45,719 nucleotides of DNA from JBBQVS01 sp038211295. GTDB lineage: Bacteria > Chloroflexota > Ktedonobacteria > Ktedonobacterales > Ktedonobacteraceae. Of this stretch, positions 24,263-31,894 are shown piece after piece (within the stretch, counting starts at the first letter, position 1; the number at the start of each line of letters is the position of its first letter). Under the pieces are notes generated by a model that saw nothing but the letters and a program-made list of their open reading frames with translations, was not told the DNA's origin and ran no database searches. The position numbers were made by a program, and so were the translations under genes. The stretch is taken from contig JBBQVS010000024.1 in NCBI GenBank assembly GCA_038211295.1, positions 1 through 45,719 on the forward strand, written 5' to 3'.

Positions 24263-24298
24263 AAAAAGCCACGCGGCGCGTTACTAGCCGCGCCGTGG
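24263..24298 (-). terminator. Terminator of the VKOR gene
   Basis: On the minus strand a GC-rich stem of about 10 bp with a 2-nt bulge (24298-24289 with 24280-24269) is followed by CTTTTTC. The upper arm overlaps the last codons of the VKOR gene. Confidence 0.75.
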
Positions 24299-24781
24299 GA
24301 CGATGGCTACTTCCTCTTCGTCCTCTTCTTGCTCTGCACTTGCTTGCTGAACCAGCACAACGGTTATGAGTAGCATGGCAAGAATGATAACGTGTAGTCC
24401 GGTACACCAGGCACAGATGGTATGTAAGCGTACAAGCTCGACATAGACAAGGTAGAGGACGGTCACAATACCAGTTATAGCTAGCACAAGCTCGGCAATC
24501 AGTACGCTACGTCGTCCAGGAAGAATGCGCCACGCGGTAAACGCGAGTGCGCCCATTGCGATGCACCAGAGCAGACCTGGTACGCTGATAGGAATTGTCG
24601 TTCCCGGAACAACCGAGTAACTGCTGGCAAGGACACGCGCACAATCCACAAGTCCGCTTGCCGAGCAGACAAGCGGCACGTTCTCGTAGTGAACGGAGGT
24701 CAGATAAATTGAAATACCTGTGCCTATCAGTGCTAAGACTAAAAGCGAGAGTTGTCCCCAGAAGCGATGTATATCTACCAT
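24284..24781 (-). CDS. Vitamin K epoxide reductase (VKOR)-family protein
   Basis: A 165-residue four-helix membrane protein that passes electrons from dithiols to quinone, driving disulfide formation outside the cytoplasm. It has the loop cysteines Cys39 and Cys47 and the active-site CAWC (123-126) next to the quinone pocket. Many bacterial VKORs are fused to a thioredoxin domain; this one is not, so a separate DsbA-like partner is expected elsewhere. The tail is very acidic (EQEEDEEEV). A strong promoter precedes it. It is divergent from the hydrolase gene. Confidence 0.92.
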   Translation of the reverse strand: MVDIHRFWGQLSLLVLALIGTGISIYLTSVHYENVPLVCSASGLVDCARVLASSYSVVPGTTIPISVPGLLWCIAMGALAFTAWRILPGRRSVLIAELVLAITGIVTVLYLVYVELVRLHTICAWCTGLHVIILAMLLITVVLVQQASAEQEEDEEEVAIVPRRG

Positions 24782-24853
24782 GAGAATATTTCCTCTTTTT
24801 TCTGCGATATGTAAAATAGTATCATCAACCTCTACATGTAGTTCGTTATATCT

Positions 24854-24882
24854 AGCATAACGTCAACATTACTTGATGTCAA
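24854..24882 (-). promoter_or_regulatory. Promoter of the VKOR gene
   Basis: TTGACA (24882-24877) and TATGCT (24859-24854) on the minus strand with a 17-bp spacer. The -35 box touches the first possible start codon of the divergent hydrolase gene. Confidence 0.7.
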
Positions 24883-24883
24883 T

Positions 24884-25660
24884 ATGGAGCTAACAGAAAC
24901 AATGCAGATTGCGACACATACGCTCTTACTTCATGGGTATTCCCTGCACTATCGCGTTATGGGTGTGGGAAGTCCTCTTGTGCTTATTCATGGCTTTGGT
25001 GTATCAGGGCATGTCTGGCATCGCCTGTTACCCTATCTCACGCAACATCATCAAGTCTTCGTTATTGACCTGCCGGGCTATGGGCGTAGTACCTACCGTG
25101 GAACACGCGCACCGTGGCGGCTCCGTGAGATGGCTCCATTGCTGGTGGCATGGTTGCGGCACATGCGACTTGCGGACATACACCTTGTGGGTCACTCGAT
25201 GGGTGGTGCAATCGCGATACAGCTTGCGGCCCATGCCCCCGAACTTGTCAAAAGTTTGACGCTTGTTGACGCGGCGGGTATGCCATTCCGTTCAACCTTC
25301 CCCGCGCTCGCGCTGCGTTCGGTGCATTCGTTTTCGCAGCGCGGCAATGGGGGCTATCCATTGCCCCTGTTGCGCGATATTCTGCGGCCCCGCTTGCGTC
25401 TCTTCTTGCGTGGTGCGCTCCAGATGACCACGAGTGATTTTCGCACGGAACTTGTCACGCTCGCGTCACACGTCAAACCAACGCTCCTGCTCTGGGGCGA
25501 GCAGGACGTGCTTGTACCACTCGCACTTGGTCGCGAACTGCATCACGCGCTACCACACGCGACATTTGTGGTCATCCCCAGCAGCGGACACCGCCCGATG
25601 CTTGCCCAACCAGCACTGATGAGTGGAATAGTGTTAGCGTTTCTGGGGGAGCAAGCGTGA
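24884..25660 (+). CDS. Alpha/beta-fold hydrolase
   Basis: A 258-residue hydrolase with the complete triad: nucleophile Ser in GHSMGG (about 104-109), Asp in WGEQDVLVP and His in SSGHRPM near the end. The oxyanion region is IHGFGVSGHVWH. The fold is typical of the 2-hydroxymuconic-semialdehyde hydrolase/haloperoxidase group, but the substrate is unknown and it has no signal peptide. The start is unsure: ATG 24884 has no clear ribosome site, while ATG 24902 has GGAG 12 nt upstream. Expression may interfere with the divergent VKOR promoter. Confidence 0.9.
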   Translation: MELTETMQIATHTLLLHGYSLHYRVMGVGSPLVLIHGFGVSGHVWHRLLPYLTQHHQVFVIDLPGYGRSTYRGTRAPWRLREMAPLLVAWLRHMRLADIHLVGHSMGGAIAIQLAAHAPELVKSLTLVDAAGMPFRSTFPALALRSVHSFSQRGNGGYPLPLLRDILRPRLRLFLRGALQMTTSDFRTELVTLASHVKPTLLLWGEQDVLVPLALGRELHHALPHATFVVIPSSGHRPMLAQPALMSGIVLAFLGEQA

Positions 25661-25687
25661 CTAGTTTTCTCCAGGCACCTCTTACCC

Positions 25688-25849
25688 TTACACAGGCGTG
25701 AGTAGGCTACGTTCGGTTACAATCGCAGTGGCGAGTGTTTTGTAGTCCATGCTCTCGAAGAGTACCACCATTTTGTCGCCTTCGTAGCGTAGTACGAGGC
25801 CATTGTCCCACGTCGGGTGGCGTACTCTGGTATTGACGGGAAATGGCAC
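25688..25849 (-). CDS. Small DUF3553-like protein
   Basis: A 53-residue frame with GTG start at 25849 and TAA at 25690-25688. The translation contains NTRVRHPTWDNGLVL and then GDKMVVLFESMDYKTLATAI. This matches the RVRHPxWGxG...VLFexxGYKTL pattern of DUF3553 and of the Tudor-like C-terminal ends of UvrD/PcrA helicases. AAGGAG lies only 2 nt before the GTG, too close for a good ribosome site, and the frame is closed upstream by TAG at 25876-25874. It may be a real small gene or a leftover of a longer one. A different overlapping frame of 69 codons here looks like chance. Confidence 0.6.
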   Translation of the reverse strand: MPFPVNTRVRHPTWDNGLVLRYEGDKMVVLFESMDYKTLATAIVTERSLLTPV

Positions 25850-25877
25850 ATCTCCTTCATTGCCGTATCCATTCTAA

Positions 25878-25963
25878 ACGTTGAGCAAGCCAGTACGATA
25901 CAATATGTATGGGTAGATGCTTCCACTATACATGCATAATGTATCGTATCGCTAACTCAACGT
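25878..25963. repeat. 86-bp imperfect inverted repeat
   Basis: Outer arms ACGTTGAG (25878-25885) and CTCAACGT (25956-25963) match perfectly. Inside, TACGATACA and TATG blocks pair again with few mismatches, giving arms of about 33 bp around a loop of about 15 nt. It lies just upstream of the DUF3553-like gene. It resembles a miniature inverted-repeat element or a cruciform-forming site; no protein is encoded in it. Confidence 0.55.
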
Positions 25964-26106
25964 GTCCTTATTTTGCTGCTGTTTTTGACACGCACAGCAT
26001 AGCAATGCGGGTGACAGGAGTAGTGCTATTGACGCCAGCTAACTCATGAAGTGGCTCGATAGGCGGGTCGGGAGCCTGGTGGGGGGCGAGACTCCGCCAT
26101 GCTTAT

Positions 26107-28599
26107 CTATGCCGCCTCGTACTCGCCTCTGACCTGTCCGACCTTCACCAGCGATGGCATTGCGTGGCGAATGCATAGCGCGTTGATTGTGGCGTCTACA
26201 ATGATGTTGTCATTGGGAACACACGTCTCCTGCAAAATTGCTTCTGCCAGCATATCCTCCAGCATACGTTGCACTGCGCGGCGCAGGGGACGCGCCCCGT
26301 ATACCGCGTCGTAGCCGTGTTGAACAAGCTGTGCGCGAGCCTCTGCACTAACCTGCATCGTGATTGATTGCGCGATAAGTCGCTGCTGCGTCTGCGCGAT
26401 CATGAGATCGAGGATTTCGTTGAGGTGTGTCTGCTCAAGTGTATGAAACAGCACAACTTCGTCGATGCGGTTGAGCAGTTCTGGCTTGAATAGCTCCTTC
26501 AAGGCAAGCATAATAGTGCCATGCATCTGTTCATGTACCATTGTCCGTTCCGCCTCTTTATGATGATGAGGAGTGAAGGCCATTGCGTTTGTCTTGAACT
26601 GGGCCGTTCCCTCGTTGGAGGTCATGATGATAATAGTGTTGCGGAAATCCACCGTGTGTCCATGTGTGTCGGTCAGGCACCCGTCATCGAAAATTTGCAG
26701 TAATAGGTCGAAGATTTTCGGATGAGCCTTCTCGATTTCATCGAACAAAACAACACTATAGGGCCGACGACGCACCGCCTCAGTCAACTGTCCCGCGCTA
26801 TCGTGTCCGACATAGCCCGGAGGGGAGCCGATGAGCCGCGAAACAGTATGATGCTCCATGAACTCTGACATGTCGAGTTTGAGCAATGCACTCTCATCTC
26901 CAAACAGCACACCTGCAAGCGCACGCGCCAGTTCGGTTTTGCCTACGCCTGTTGGCCCTACAAACAAAAACGAGCCAATAGGTCGTTTGCTATCACGCAG
27001 ATTGGTACGGGAACGTCGTACCGCCTTCGCGACAGCTTGCACGGCTTCGTGCTGTCCAATCACACGCTTGTGTAGTTCCTCTTCCAATACAAGCAAGCGT
27101 TGCGCGTCCTCTGTCGAAATCTGCGTCACAGGAATACCCGTCCATTTCGCGACAATCTCGGCGATATGCTGCTCTCCTACAACGGGTAACAGGTCCTGTT
27201 GCGTGGTATGCCAGATATATTCGTGCTTTTGCAATTCTTGACGGAGCCGTAGTTCATGCGTGCGATGTAGGGCCGCGAGCGCGAAGTTGCGCTGGCTAAT
27301 TTCATACTCCTTATCTTGTTGCACCGCTGCGAGCTTGTCACGCATCTCACGTACCGCTTCCGGCAGGACAGTGCGCTGGACACACAGGCGTGATGCGGCC
27401 TCATCAAGCAGGTCTATCGACTTGTCGGGTTGGAAACGTCCCTGAATGTAGCGCGAGGACATCTGCACTGCCGCGATCAAAGCGGCGTCGCTCAGAGTCA
27501 CATGATGAAACGCCTCATAGCGGAGGCGCAGACCGCGCAAAATCGCGAGCGTTTCCTGCGCGTTTGTCTCATGAACCTGTACAGGTTGAAAACGGCGTTC
27601 GAGCGCAGGGTCGCTTTCAACCGTTTTGCGGTACTCGTCATAGGTTGTCGCGCCTATACAGCGAAATTCGCCGCGTGCCAGCATCGGCTTGAAAAGATTC
27701 GCGGCATCTATTGAGCCTTCCGCGACACCGTTGCTCATAAGCGTGTGTAATTCATCAACTACCAGAATGATATGCTTATCGAGCAGTATCTCCTGCATAA
27801 TCTTTTTGAGTCGCTCTTCGTAATCACCACGAAACTTTGTGCCAACGGTTAGCATCGCGACATCAAGCGCGATGACACGCCCATTTTGCAGTGTATTGGG
27901 AACCTTGCCCTCAAGAATGCGTTGCGCCAAGCCTTCCGCAACCGCGGTTTTGCCGACGCCGGCAGGGCCAAGCAGAACAGGATTGTTCTTTGAACGACGC
28001 GAGAGAATTTGCATGGTGCGCTCCAGCACGTCTTCACGTCCAATCATCGGGTCTAGTGTACCCGCGATAGCAGCGGCGGTCAGGTCGCGACTGACCTGAT
28101 TGAGGGTAGGGGTCGCGTCATAGCGTGCCTGATACTGTTTTGAGTATGGGCTGGTCTGGGCCGCATTCTTCATTATCGCAAGCTGTTCGCGAATTGTCGC
28201 CGCCGACACTGTGAAGCTGGTCAGGACGCTTACCGCCACCCCATTTTCATCTGTAAACAGACCGAGTAAGAGATGTTCAATACCAATTAGCTCCTCTGCC
28301 GCACGTGCCGCTTCTGCTTCCGCGCTCGCGATGACGTGGCGAGCGGCGGCATTTAGCGCGGGGTCGCCAAGATAAATTTTGCTACCACGCCCCATTACGA
28401 ATTCTAGTGCCTGCACGACGCGTGGCGTACTCACATGCAGTGCTACAAATAAGCCTGTGAGCAATACATCATCCAATTTGAGTAGCCCCAACAAGAGATG
28501 TTCCGCTCCGACAGCTCTATGTCGCAAACGTATCGCCTCTTCTTTAGCATAGGTGAATGCTTGCCGTGCCTCCGCCGTATATTTGGTTATTGCGCTCAT
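26107..28599 (-). CDS. clpC: ClpC-type AAA+ unfoldase (ClpP partner)
   Basis: A Clp/Hsp100 unfoldase of 830 residues that threads proteins, usually into ClpP. Two Clp-N repeats (about 5-145) come first. AAA domain 1 has GPAGVGKT (211-218) and VVDELH (280-285). A short ClpC-type middle helix pair with a UVR-like motif lies near 430-455. AAA domain 2 has GPTGVGKT (548-555), LFDEIEKAH and sensor GARPLRR (768-774). Where ClpC proteins normally carry the ClpP-docking IGF/VGF tripeptide, this one reads MAF (673-675). The frame opens 21 codons earlier, but AAGGAG before ATG 28599 decides. No mcsA/mcsB or ctsR is adjacent. Confidence 0.92.
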   Translation of the reverse strand: MSAITKYTAEARQAFTYAKEEAIRLRHRAVGAEHLLLGLLKLDDVLLTGLFVALHVSTPRVVQALEFVMGRGSKIYLGDPALNAAARHVIASAEAEAARAAEELIGIEHLLLGLFTDENGVAVSVLTSFTVSAATIREQLAIMKNAAQTSPYSKQYQARYDATPTLNQVSRDLTAAAIAGTLDPMIGREDVLERTMQILSRRSKNNPVLLGPAGVGKTAVAEGLAQRILEGKVPNTLQNGRVIALDVAMLTVGTKFRGDYEERLKKIMQEILLDKHIILVVDELHTLMSNGVAEGSIDAANLFKPMLARGEFRCIGATTYDEYRKTVESDPALERRFQPVQVHETNAQETLAILRGLRLRYEAFHHVTLSDAALIAAVQMSSRYIQGRFQPDKSIDLLDEAASRLCVQRTVLPEAVREMRDKLAAVQQDKEYEISQRNFALAALHRTHELRLRQELQKHEYIWHTTQQDLLPVVGEQHIAEIVAKWTGIPVTQISTEDAQRLLVLEEELHKRVIGQHEAVQAVAKAVRRSRTNLRDSKRPIGSFLFVGPTGVGKTELARALAGVLFGDESALLKLDMSEFMEHHTVSRLIGSPPGYVGHDSAGQLTEAVRRRPYSVVLFDEIEKAHPKIFDLLLQIFDDGCLTDTHGHTVDFRNTIIIMTSNEGTAQFKTNAMAFTPHHHKEAERTMVHEQMHGTIMLALKELFKPELLNRIDEVVLFHTLEQTHLNEILDLMIAQTQQRLIAQSITMQVSAEARAQLVQHGYDAVYGARPLRRAVQRMLEDMLAEAILQETCVPNDNIIVDATINALCIRHAMPSLVKVGQVRGEYEAA

Positions 28600-28754
28600 G
28601 CTTCCACTCCTTCTACAAAAACGTAGCTCATTGTGATGTTTGTTGCTACTATTCTGTATCATCGGGTGCGCGGCATTTTCGGGAAGGGATAAAGGCCCAG
28701 CGGCAGGAAAAGAGGGGTCAAACGTCCCTTGCTAACACGTACAGGTGTTCTTCA

Positions 28755-29603
28755 TCAATGAATAATGGTCTCTTCAGGTGTCGCAAGCAGGAGTGCTGCG
28801 CCGATAAGGGGAGCGTTTTCGGCGAGTCGCGCGGGACGGAGTGTAAGCATTGTACCATGCAACCATGTGTTCATATGTTGTTGAACACACTCTAATAGGA
28901 AAGGACGCGAGAGGATAATGCCACCGCTTACCGCGAGTACCTCGACCTTTGTGAGTTGCGCGAGATTGACAAGTCCTAGGGCGAGCTTCTGGCTGAACAT
29001 TTCCCAGAAAGCAGGGTCTGTTACCTGTGTGAGCGGCTTGCCCAGGCGTAACTCCAGTTGTCTACCACCTGTATACGTTTCCAGGCATCCAACTTGTCCA
29101 CAGAGACACAGGCGTGTGTTGCCAGCGAGCAACTGATGCCCGATCTCGATTGAGATGGTCAGGCGCGTATGAGCTTTTTGCAGGTGAATAGCCGCGCCCG
29201 TTCCCGTCGAGACGGTGAGGTACGCGCACCGCTCTTCATGATGCAGCACGCCAAATGTTCTCTCGCCCAGCAGACCGCACACGGTATCGTGAGCCAGGCG
29301 CACGGGGCAATGAAAGTGCTGTCCGAGGTCATGTGCAAGGGGCTTGCCTATGTAGTCCTGTACGTTTGGCCCAAAGCTAACCGAGCGTCCATCTTTCGCG
29401 ATACGTGCGCCAATTGAGACACCTATACCCGCGATGTTTTGTACCGTTTGTAACGTGGCGACAAGTTGTTTCATCTGTTGCTCGTAGTGTGCGTGTGTGG
29501 GGAAGCGTGCGAGTATGTCGCAATCGGGTGCAGCGAGTGTCCGCAGCGCAGCGATGCGTGTAGTTGTGCCACCAATATCTATGCCGATGTAGGAAGTTCG
29601 CAT
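28755..29603 (-). CDS. ROK-family sugar kinase
   Basis: A 282-residue ROK protein, most likely a cytoplasmic glucokinase or amino-sugar kinase. The ATP motif DIGGTTTR (about 9-16), the second phosphate motif STGTGAAIH, and the zinc box GHQ...CLCGQVGCLE (about 157-175) are present. The catalytic Asp is in LAHDTVCG. There is no helix-turn-helix, so it is a kinase rather than a ROK repressor. AGGGG lies 9 nt before the ATG. It precedes clpC on the same strand after 155 bp and is divergent from queF. Confidence 0.9.
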   Translation of the reverse strand: MRTSYIGIDIGGTTTRIAALRTLAAPDCDILARFPTHAHYEQQMKQLVATLQTVQNIAGIGVSIGARIAKDGRSVSFGPNVQDYIGKPLAHDLGQHFHCPVRLAHDTVCGLLGERTFGVLHHEERCAYLTVSTGTGAAIHLQKAHTRLTISIEIGHQLLAGNTRLCLCGQVGCLETYTGGRQLELRLGKPLTQVTDPAFWEMFSQKLALGLVNLAQLTKVEVLAVSGGIILSRPFLLECVQQHMNTWLHGTMLTLRPARLAENAPLIGAALLLATPEETIIH

Positions 29604-29688
29604 TTTGTGTACCCCTTGACGCTACGGGATAAAATGGTACAGGAAGAAAGAAATAGTTTACCCACCCATTGGAGAAATACTACTTATC

Positions 29689-30135
29689 ATGGATCAAAAC
29701 ACAACCCGAACTCCAGGCGTCTATGGATTACAAGAGATTGCCGACAACGCGCTGGAAGCGTGGCCCAATGCGACACTCGGACGCGATTATGTGATACACA
29801 TGGAGATGCCAGAGTTTACCTGTCTCTGCCCTCGTTCGGGGTTCCCCGATTTCGCGATGATTGTTCTGGATTATGTGCCGAACGCCTCCGTTGTTGAGCT
29901 GAAAAGCTTGAAGTTATATATCAACCAGTATCGTGATAGGCCAATTAGCCATGAACAGACCGCGAACACGATTCTCGATGACCTGCTCACGCTACTAGCC
30001 CCTCGCTGGATGCGTGTCGTTGCGGACTTCACGGTGCGTGGCAATGTCAAAACAATCGTTTTCGCCGAACACGCGCAGGCCGACTATAACGGGCCACGTC
30101 CAGAATTCAAACGCTACTTAGCCGTTGGCTTGTAA
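29689..30135 (+). CDS. queF: NADPH-dependent 7-cyano-7-deazaguanine reductase
   Basis: QueF reduces preQ0 nitrile to preQ1 amine in queuosine synthesis. The 148-residue unimodular form has EFTCLCPRSGFPDF (42-55) with catalytic Cys47 and Asp54. The substrate and NADPH motif is ELKSLKLYINQYRD (about 70-83). It ends convergently with queC, the two coding regions overlapping by 22 bp. GGAG lies about 15 nt before the ATG, a long spacing. No preQ1 riboswitch was recognised in the 85-bp upstream gap. Confidence 0.95.
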   Translation: MDQNTTRTPGVYGLQEIADNALEAWPNATLGRDYVIHMEMPEFTCLCPRSGFPDFAMIVLDYVPNASVVELKSLKLYINQYRDRPISHEQTANTILDDLLTLLAPRWMRVVADFTVRGNVKTIVFAEHAQADYNGPRPEFKRYLAVGL

Positions 30136-30806
30136 GCGATAGGGTCTGGGCGACCAGCTTCTGCGAAACCATTCAAGCGGAGGAGGCAGCTATCGCACGT
30201 CCCACATGCGAGCGTATCACCCTCATAGCAACTCCAGGTCAATTCATACGGAACACCAAGCTCTATTCCTGTCTGAATGATTTGGGCTTTGTCCATGTAC
30301 ATGAGTGGCGCGTGAATGTGGAAGGTACGTCCGTCCTGTGTTGTGGCCTTTGTCGCAAGATTCGCCATCTTCTCAAAGGCCGCAAGATATTCGGGGCGGC
30401 AATCGGGATAGCCACTATAGTCGATGGCGTTGATGCCCAGGAAAATGTCATCGGCTCCTGCTACCTCAGCATAGGCGAGCGCGAACGAGAGAAAAACAGT
30501 ATTGCGGGCGGGAACGTAGGTGATAGGGATATCTTGTGCCATATCGAGAACGCTACGGTCATGTGGCACGGCAATATCTGCTGTGAGAGCACTACCACCA
30601 AAGGCGCGGAGATCAATGGTAACGCGTTGCTGTCGTTCCGCGTGATAGTGCTGTGCGAGTGCCGCCGCCGCCACAACCTCGCGCTGGTGACGTTGCCCAT
30701 AGTCGAACGAGAGCGTTTGCAATGCAAAGCCCTGTTGCTGAGCCAGTGCCAGCGTCGTTGCTGAGTCGAGGCCACCGGATAAGAGTACAATTGCCTTCTT
30801 TGTCAT
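30114..30806 (-). CDS. queC: 7-cyano-7-deazaguanine synthase
   Basis: QueC converts 7-carboxy-7-deazaguanine to preQ0 with ATP and ammonia, the step before QueF. The 230-residue protein has the PP-loop SGGLDS (10-15), DYGQRH, VPARNTVFLS, and the zinc cysteines in SCYEG and CGTCDSCLLR near the C-terminus. It faces queF tail to tail. queD and queE, which supply its substrate, are not in the window. The tRNA-Arg gene and its terminator lie just upstream on the same strand. Confidence 0.96.
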   Translation of the reverse strand: MTKKAIVLLSGGLDSATTLALAQQQGFALQTLSFDYGQRHQREVVAAAALAQHYHAERQQRVTIDLRAFGGSALTADIAVPHDRSVLDMAQDIPITYVPARNTVFLSFALAYAEVAGADDIFLGINAIDYSGYPDCRPEYLAAFEKMANLATKATTQDGRTFHIHAPLMYMDKAQIIQTGIELGVPYELTWSCYEGDTLACGTCDSCLLRLNGFAEAGRPDPIAYKPTAK

Positions 30807-30846
30807 GTGTGAGTCCCTTTGTATCTAAATATGATGGCGCGAAATC

Positions 30847-30879
30847 AAAAAATGCCGGAATGACATTTGCGTCACTCCG
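30847..30879 (-). terminator. Terminator of the tRNA-Arg gene
   Basis: On the minus strand CGGAGTGAC pairs with GTCATTCCG (one mismatch) around a 6-nt loop. GC-ATTTTTT follows. It lies 16 bp past the tRNA 3' end and before queC. Confidence 0.75.
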
Positions 30880-30894
30880 ACAAAAGAAAAGGGG

Positions 30895-30967
30895 TGTACC
30901 CGAGAGGGATCGAACCTCCGGCCTATGGATCCGCAATCCATCGCTCTATCCACTGAGCTACGGGTAC
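30895..30967 (-). tRNA. tRNA-Arg, anticodon GCG
   Basis: A perfect cloverleaf of 73 nt without an encoded CCA. The acceptor GTACCCG/CGGGTAC pairs fully. The D-arm is GCTC/GAGC, the anticodon stem ATGGA/TCCAT encloses the loop TTGCGGA, and the T-arm GGAGG/CCTCT has one G-U pair and a TTCGATC loop. The anticodon GCG reads CGC and CGT (Arg). The A20 in the D-loop and discriminator A73 fit arginine identity. Most bacteria use ACG (inosine) for this pair of codons instead. Confidence 0.94.
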
Positions 30968-31008
30968 GAGAAGGTGAACGTTATTGTATCGCCTTTCACC
31001 GTAGGGAC

Positions 31009-31037
31009 ATAATACCAGACCATCAGGTGTTTGTCAA
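31009..31037 (-). promoter_or_regulatory. Promoter of the tRNA-Arg gene
   Basis: Consensus-like TTGACA (31037-31032) and TATTAT (31014-31009) on the minus strand, 17 bp apart. It gives a short leader of about 35 nt before the tRNA. Confidence 0.85.
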
Positions 31038-31058
31038 GCTTTTCGTAAAAGCCATCTT

Positions 31059-31697
31059 TTACACCTCTATTGACCCATTACGCCACACATCCACCGCGTT
31101 TTTGACATTCTGAATATAGGCACTCTCGTTATTGTTGTCCGAGCTGGGAGCATAAACCGGAATAATTTGATCGATGGTAAAGAGATTAAGTTGCTGCACA
31201 TAGAGTGTAGAGATGAGCTTGTACCAATCGTCGAAGCCCTCCTCCCAGCTATGGTAGAGGCGATACCCGTTATGCTGTGGGTGTCCAGGCGTTGCGCGAA
31301 TGTTGCCAAGCGAGTGTGTCACCTTCGCGACACCCTGCGTGCCAAATGTGCTTTCCTGTAAAAAGAAGGCCAGCGCGAACGCGGGATCAATATTATACTT
31401 CACGCCATCATCGTAGAGTGCTTTCCCTTTCCCTGCGGCGGGAGAATGGTAGCGGGTCAAGACCTGATCGATGAAATCTGCTTTAATTGTCGGAGAGCCA
31501 ACAACCGTATAGGGTTGCTGTGGCCCACTAAAGGAGAAACCGCCCTTTGAAAAGTGGATAGTATTTGTCATAAGCCATGCTAGAAAGAAGCCAATCAGTA
31601 TGGAGATCAACGCGTAATAGACCATCGGCAGGTCTGTTCTCAAGTAGCGACGTAAGGAAGCCGAGCGGTATGTGCGTCGTCGGAGTGCTTTTGGCAT
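31059..31697 (-). CDS. Membrane-anchored glucosaminidase / lysozyme-like protein
   Basis: A 212-residue protein with a basic N-terminus and one hydrophobic segment (about 24-44), then an outer enzyme domain. The domain resembles GH73 glucosaminidases: FALAFFLQESTFGT with the candidate catalytic Glu115, then HSLGNIRA, HSWEEGFDDWYKLI and the closing YIQNVKNAVDVW. It would cut the glycan strands of peptidoglycan while fixed to the membrane. It is divergent from the acyl-CoA dehydrogenase gene. Confidence 0.85.
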   Translation of the reverse strand: MPKALRRRTYRSASLRRYLRTDLPMVYYALISILIGFFLAWLMTNTIHFSKGGFSFSGPQQPYTVVGSPTIKADFIDQVLTRYHSPAAGKGKALYDDGVKYNIDPAFALAFFLQESTFGTQGVAKVTHSLGNIRATPGHPQHNGYRLYHSWEEGFDDWYKLISTLYVQQLNLFTIDQIIPVYAPSSDNNNESAYIQNVKNAVDVWRNGSIEV

Positions 31698-31894
31698 ACG
31701 GGCCTTTCCCTGCTAAAGTCTTCGCTCTCAATGTGTTCTGTCACGGGTATTACGTATAGAGTACCCGAAAGTTTCACGTTTTGCGATAGAGGAAGACCTA
31801 CGAACATCATTTTTCGTGAGGTATAATAGACAGCAGTGCTGCTCAATGGAGAGCGCGACTGTGGCTACCATCACGAAAGGAATTATACCGTACT

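Noticed and set aside
25717..25926. 69-codon minus-strand frame overlapping the DUF3553-like gene
   Set aside because: Its translation resembles no family, while the shifted frame gives a clear domain pattern.
28600..28754. CtsR or CIRCE heat-shock site upstream of clpC
   Set aside because: Only one GGTCAAA half-site (28716-28722) is present, without the second heptad, and there is no CIRCE palindrome.
29604..29688. preQ1 riboswitch upstream of queF
   Set aside because: No preQ1 aptamer pattern could be seen in the 85-bp gap.
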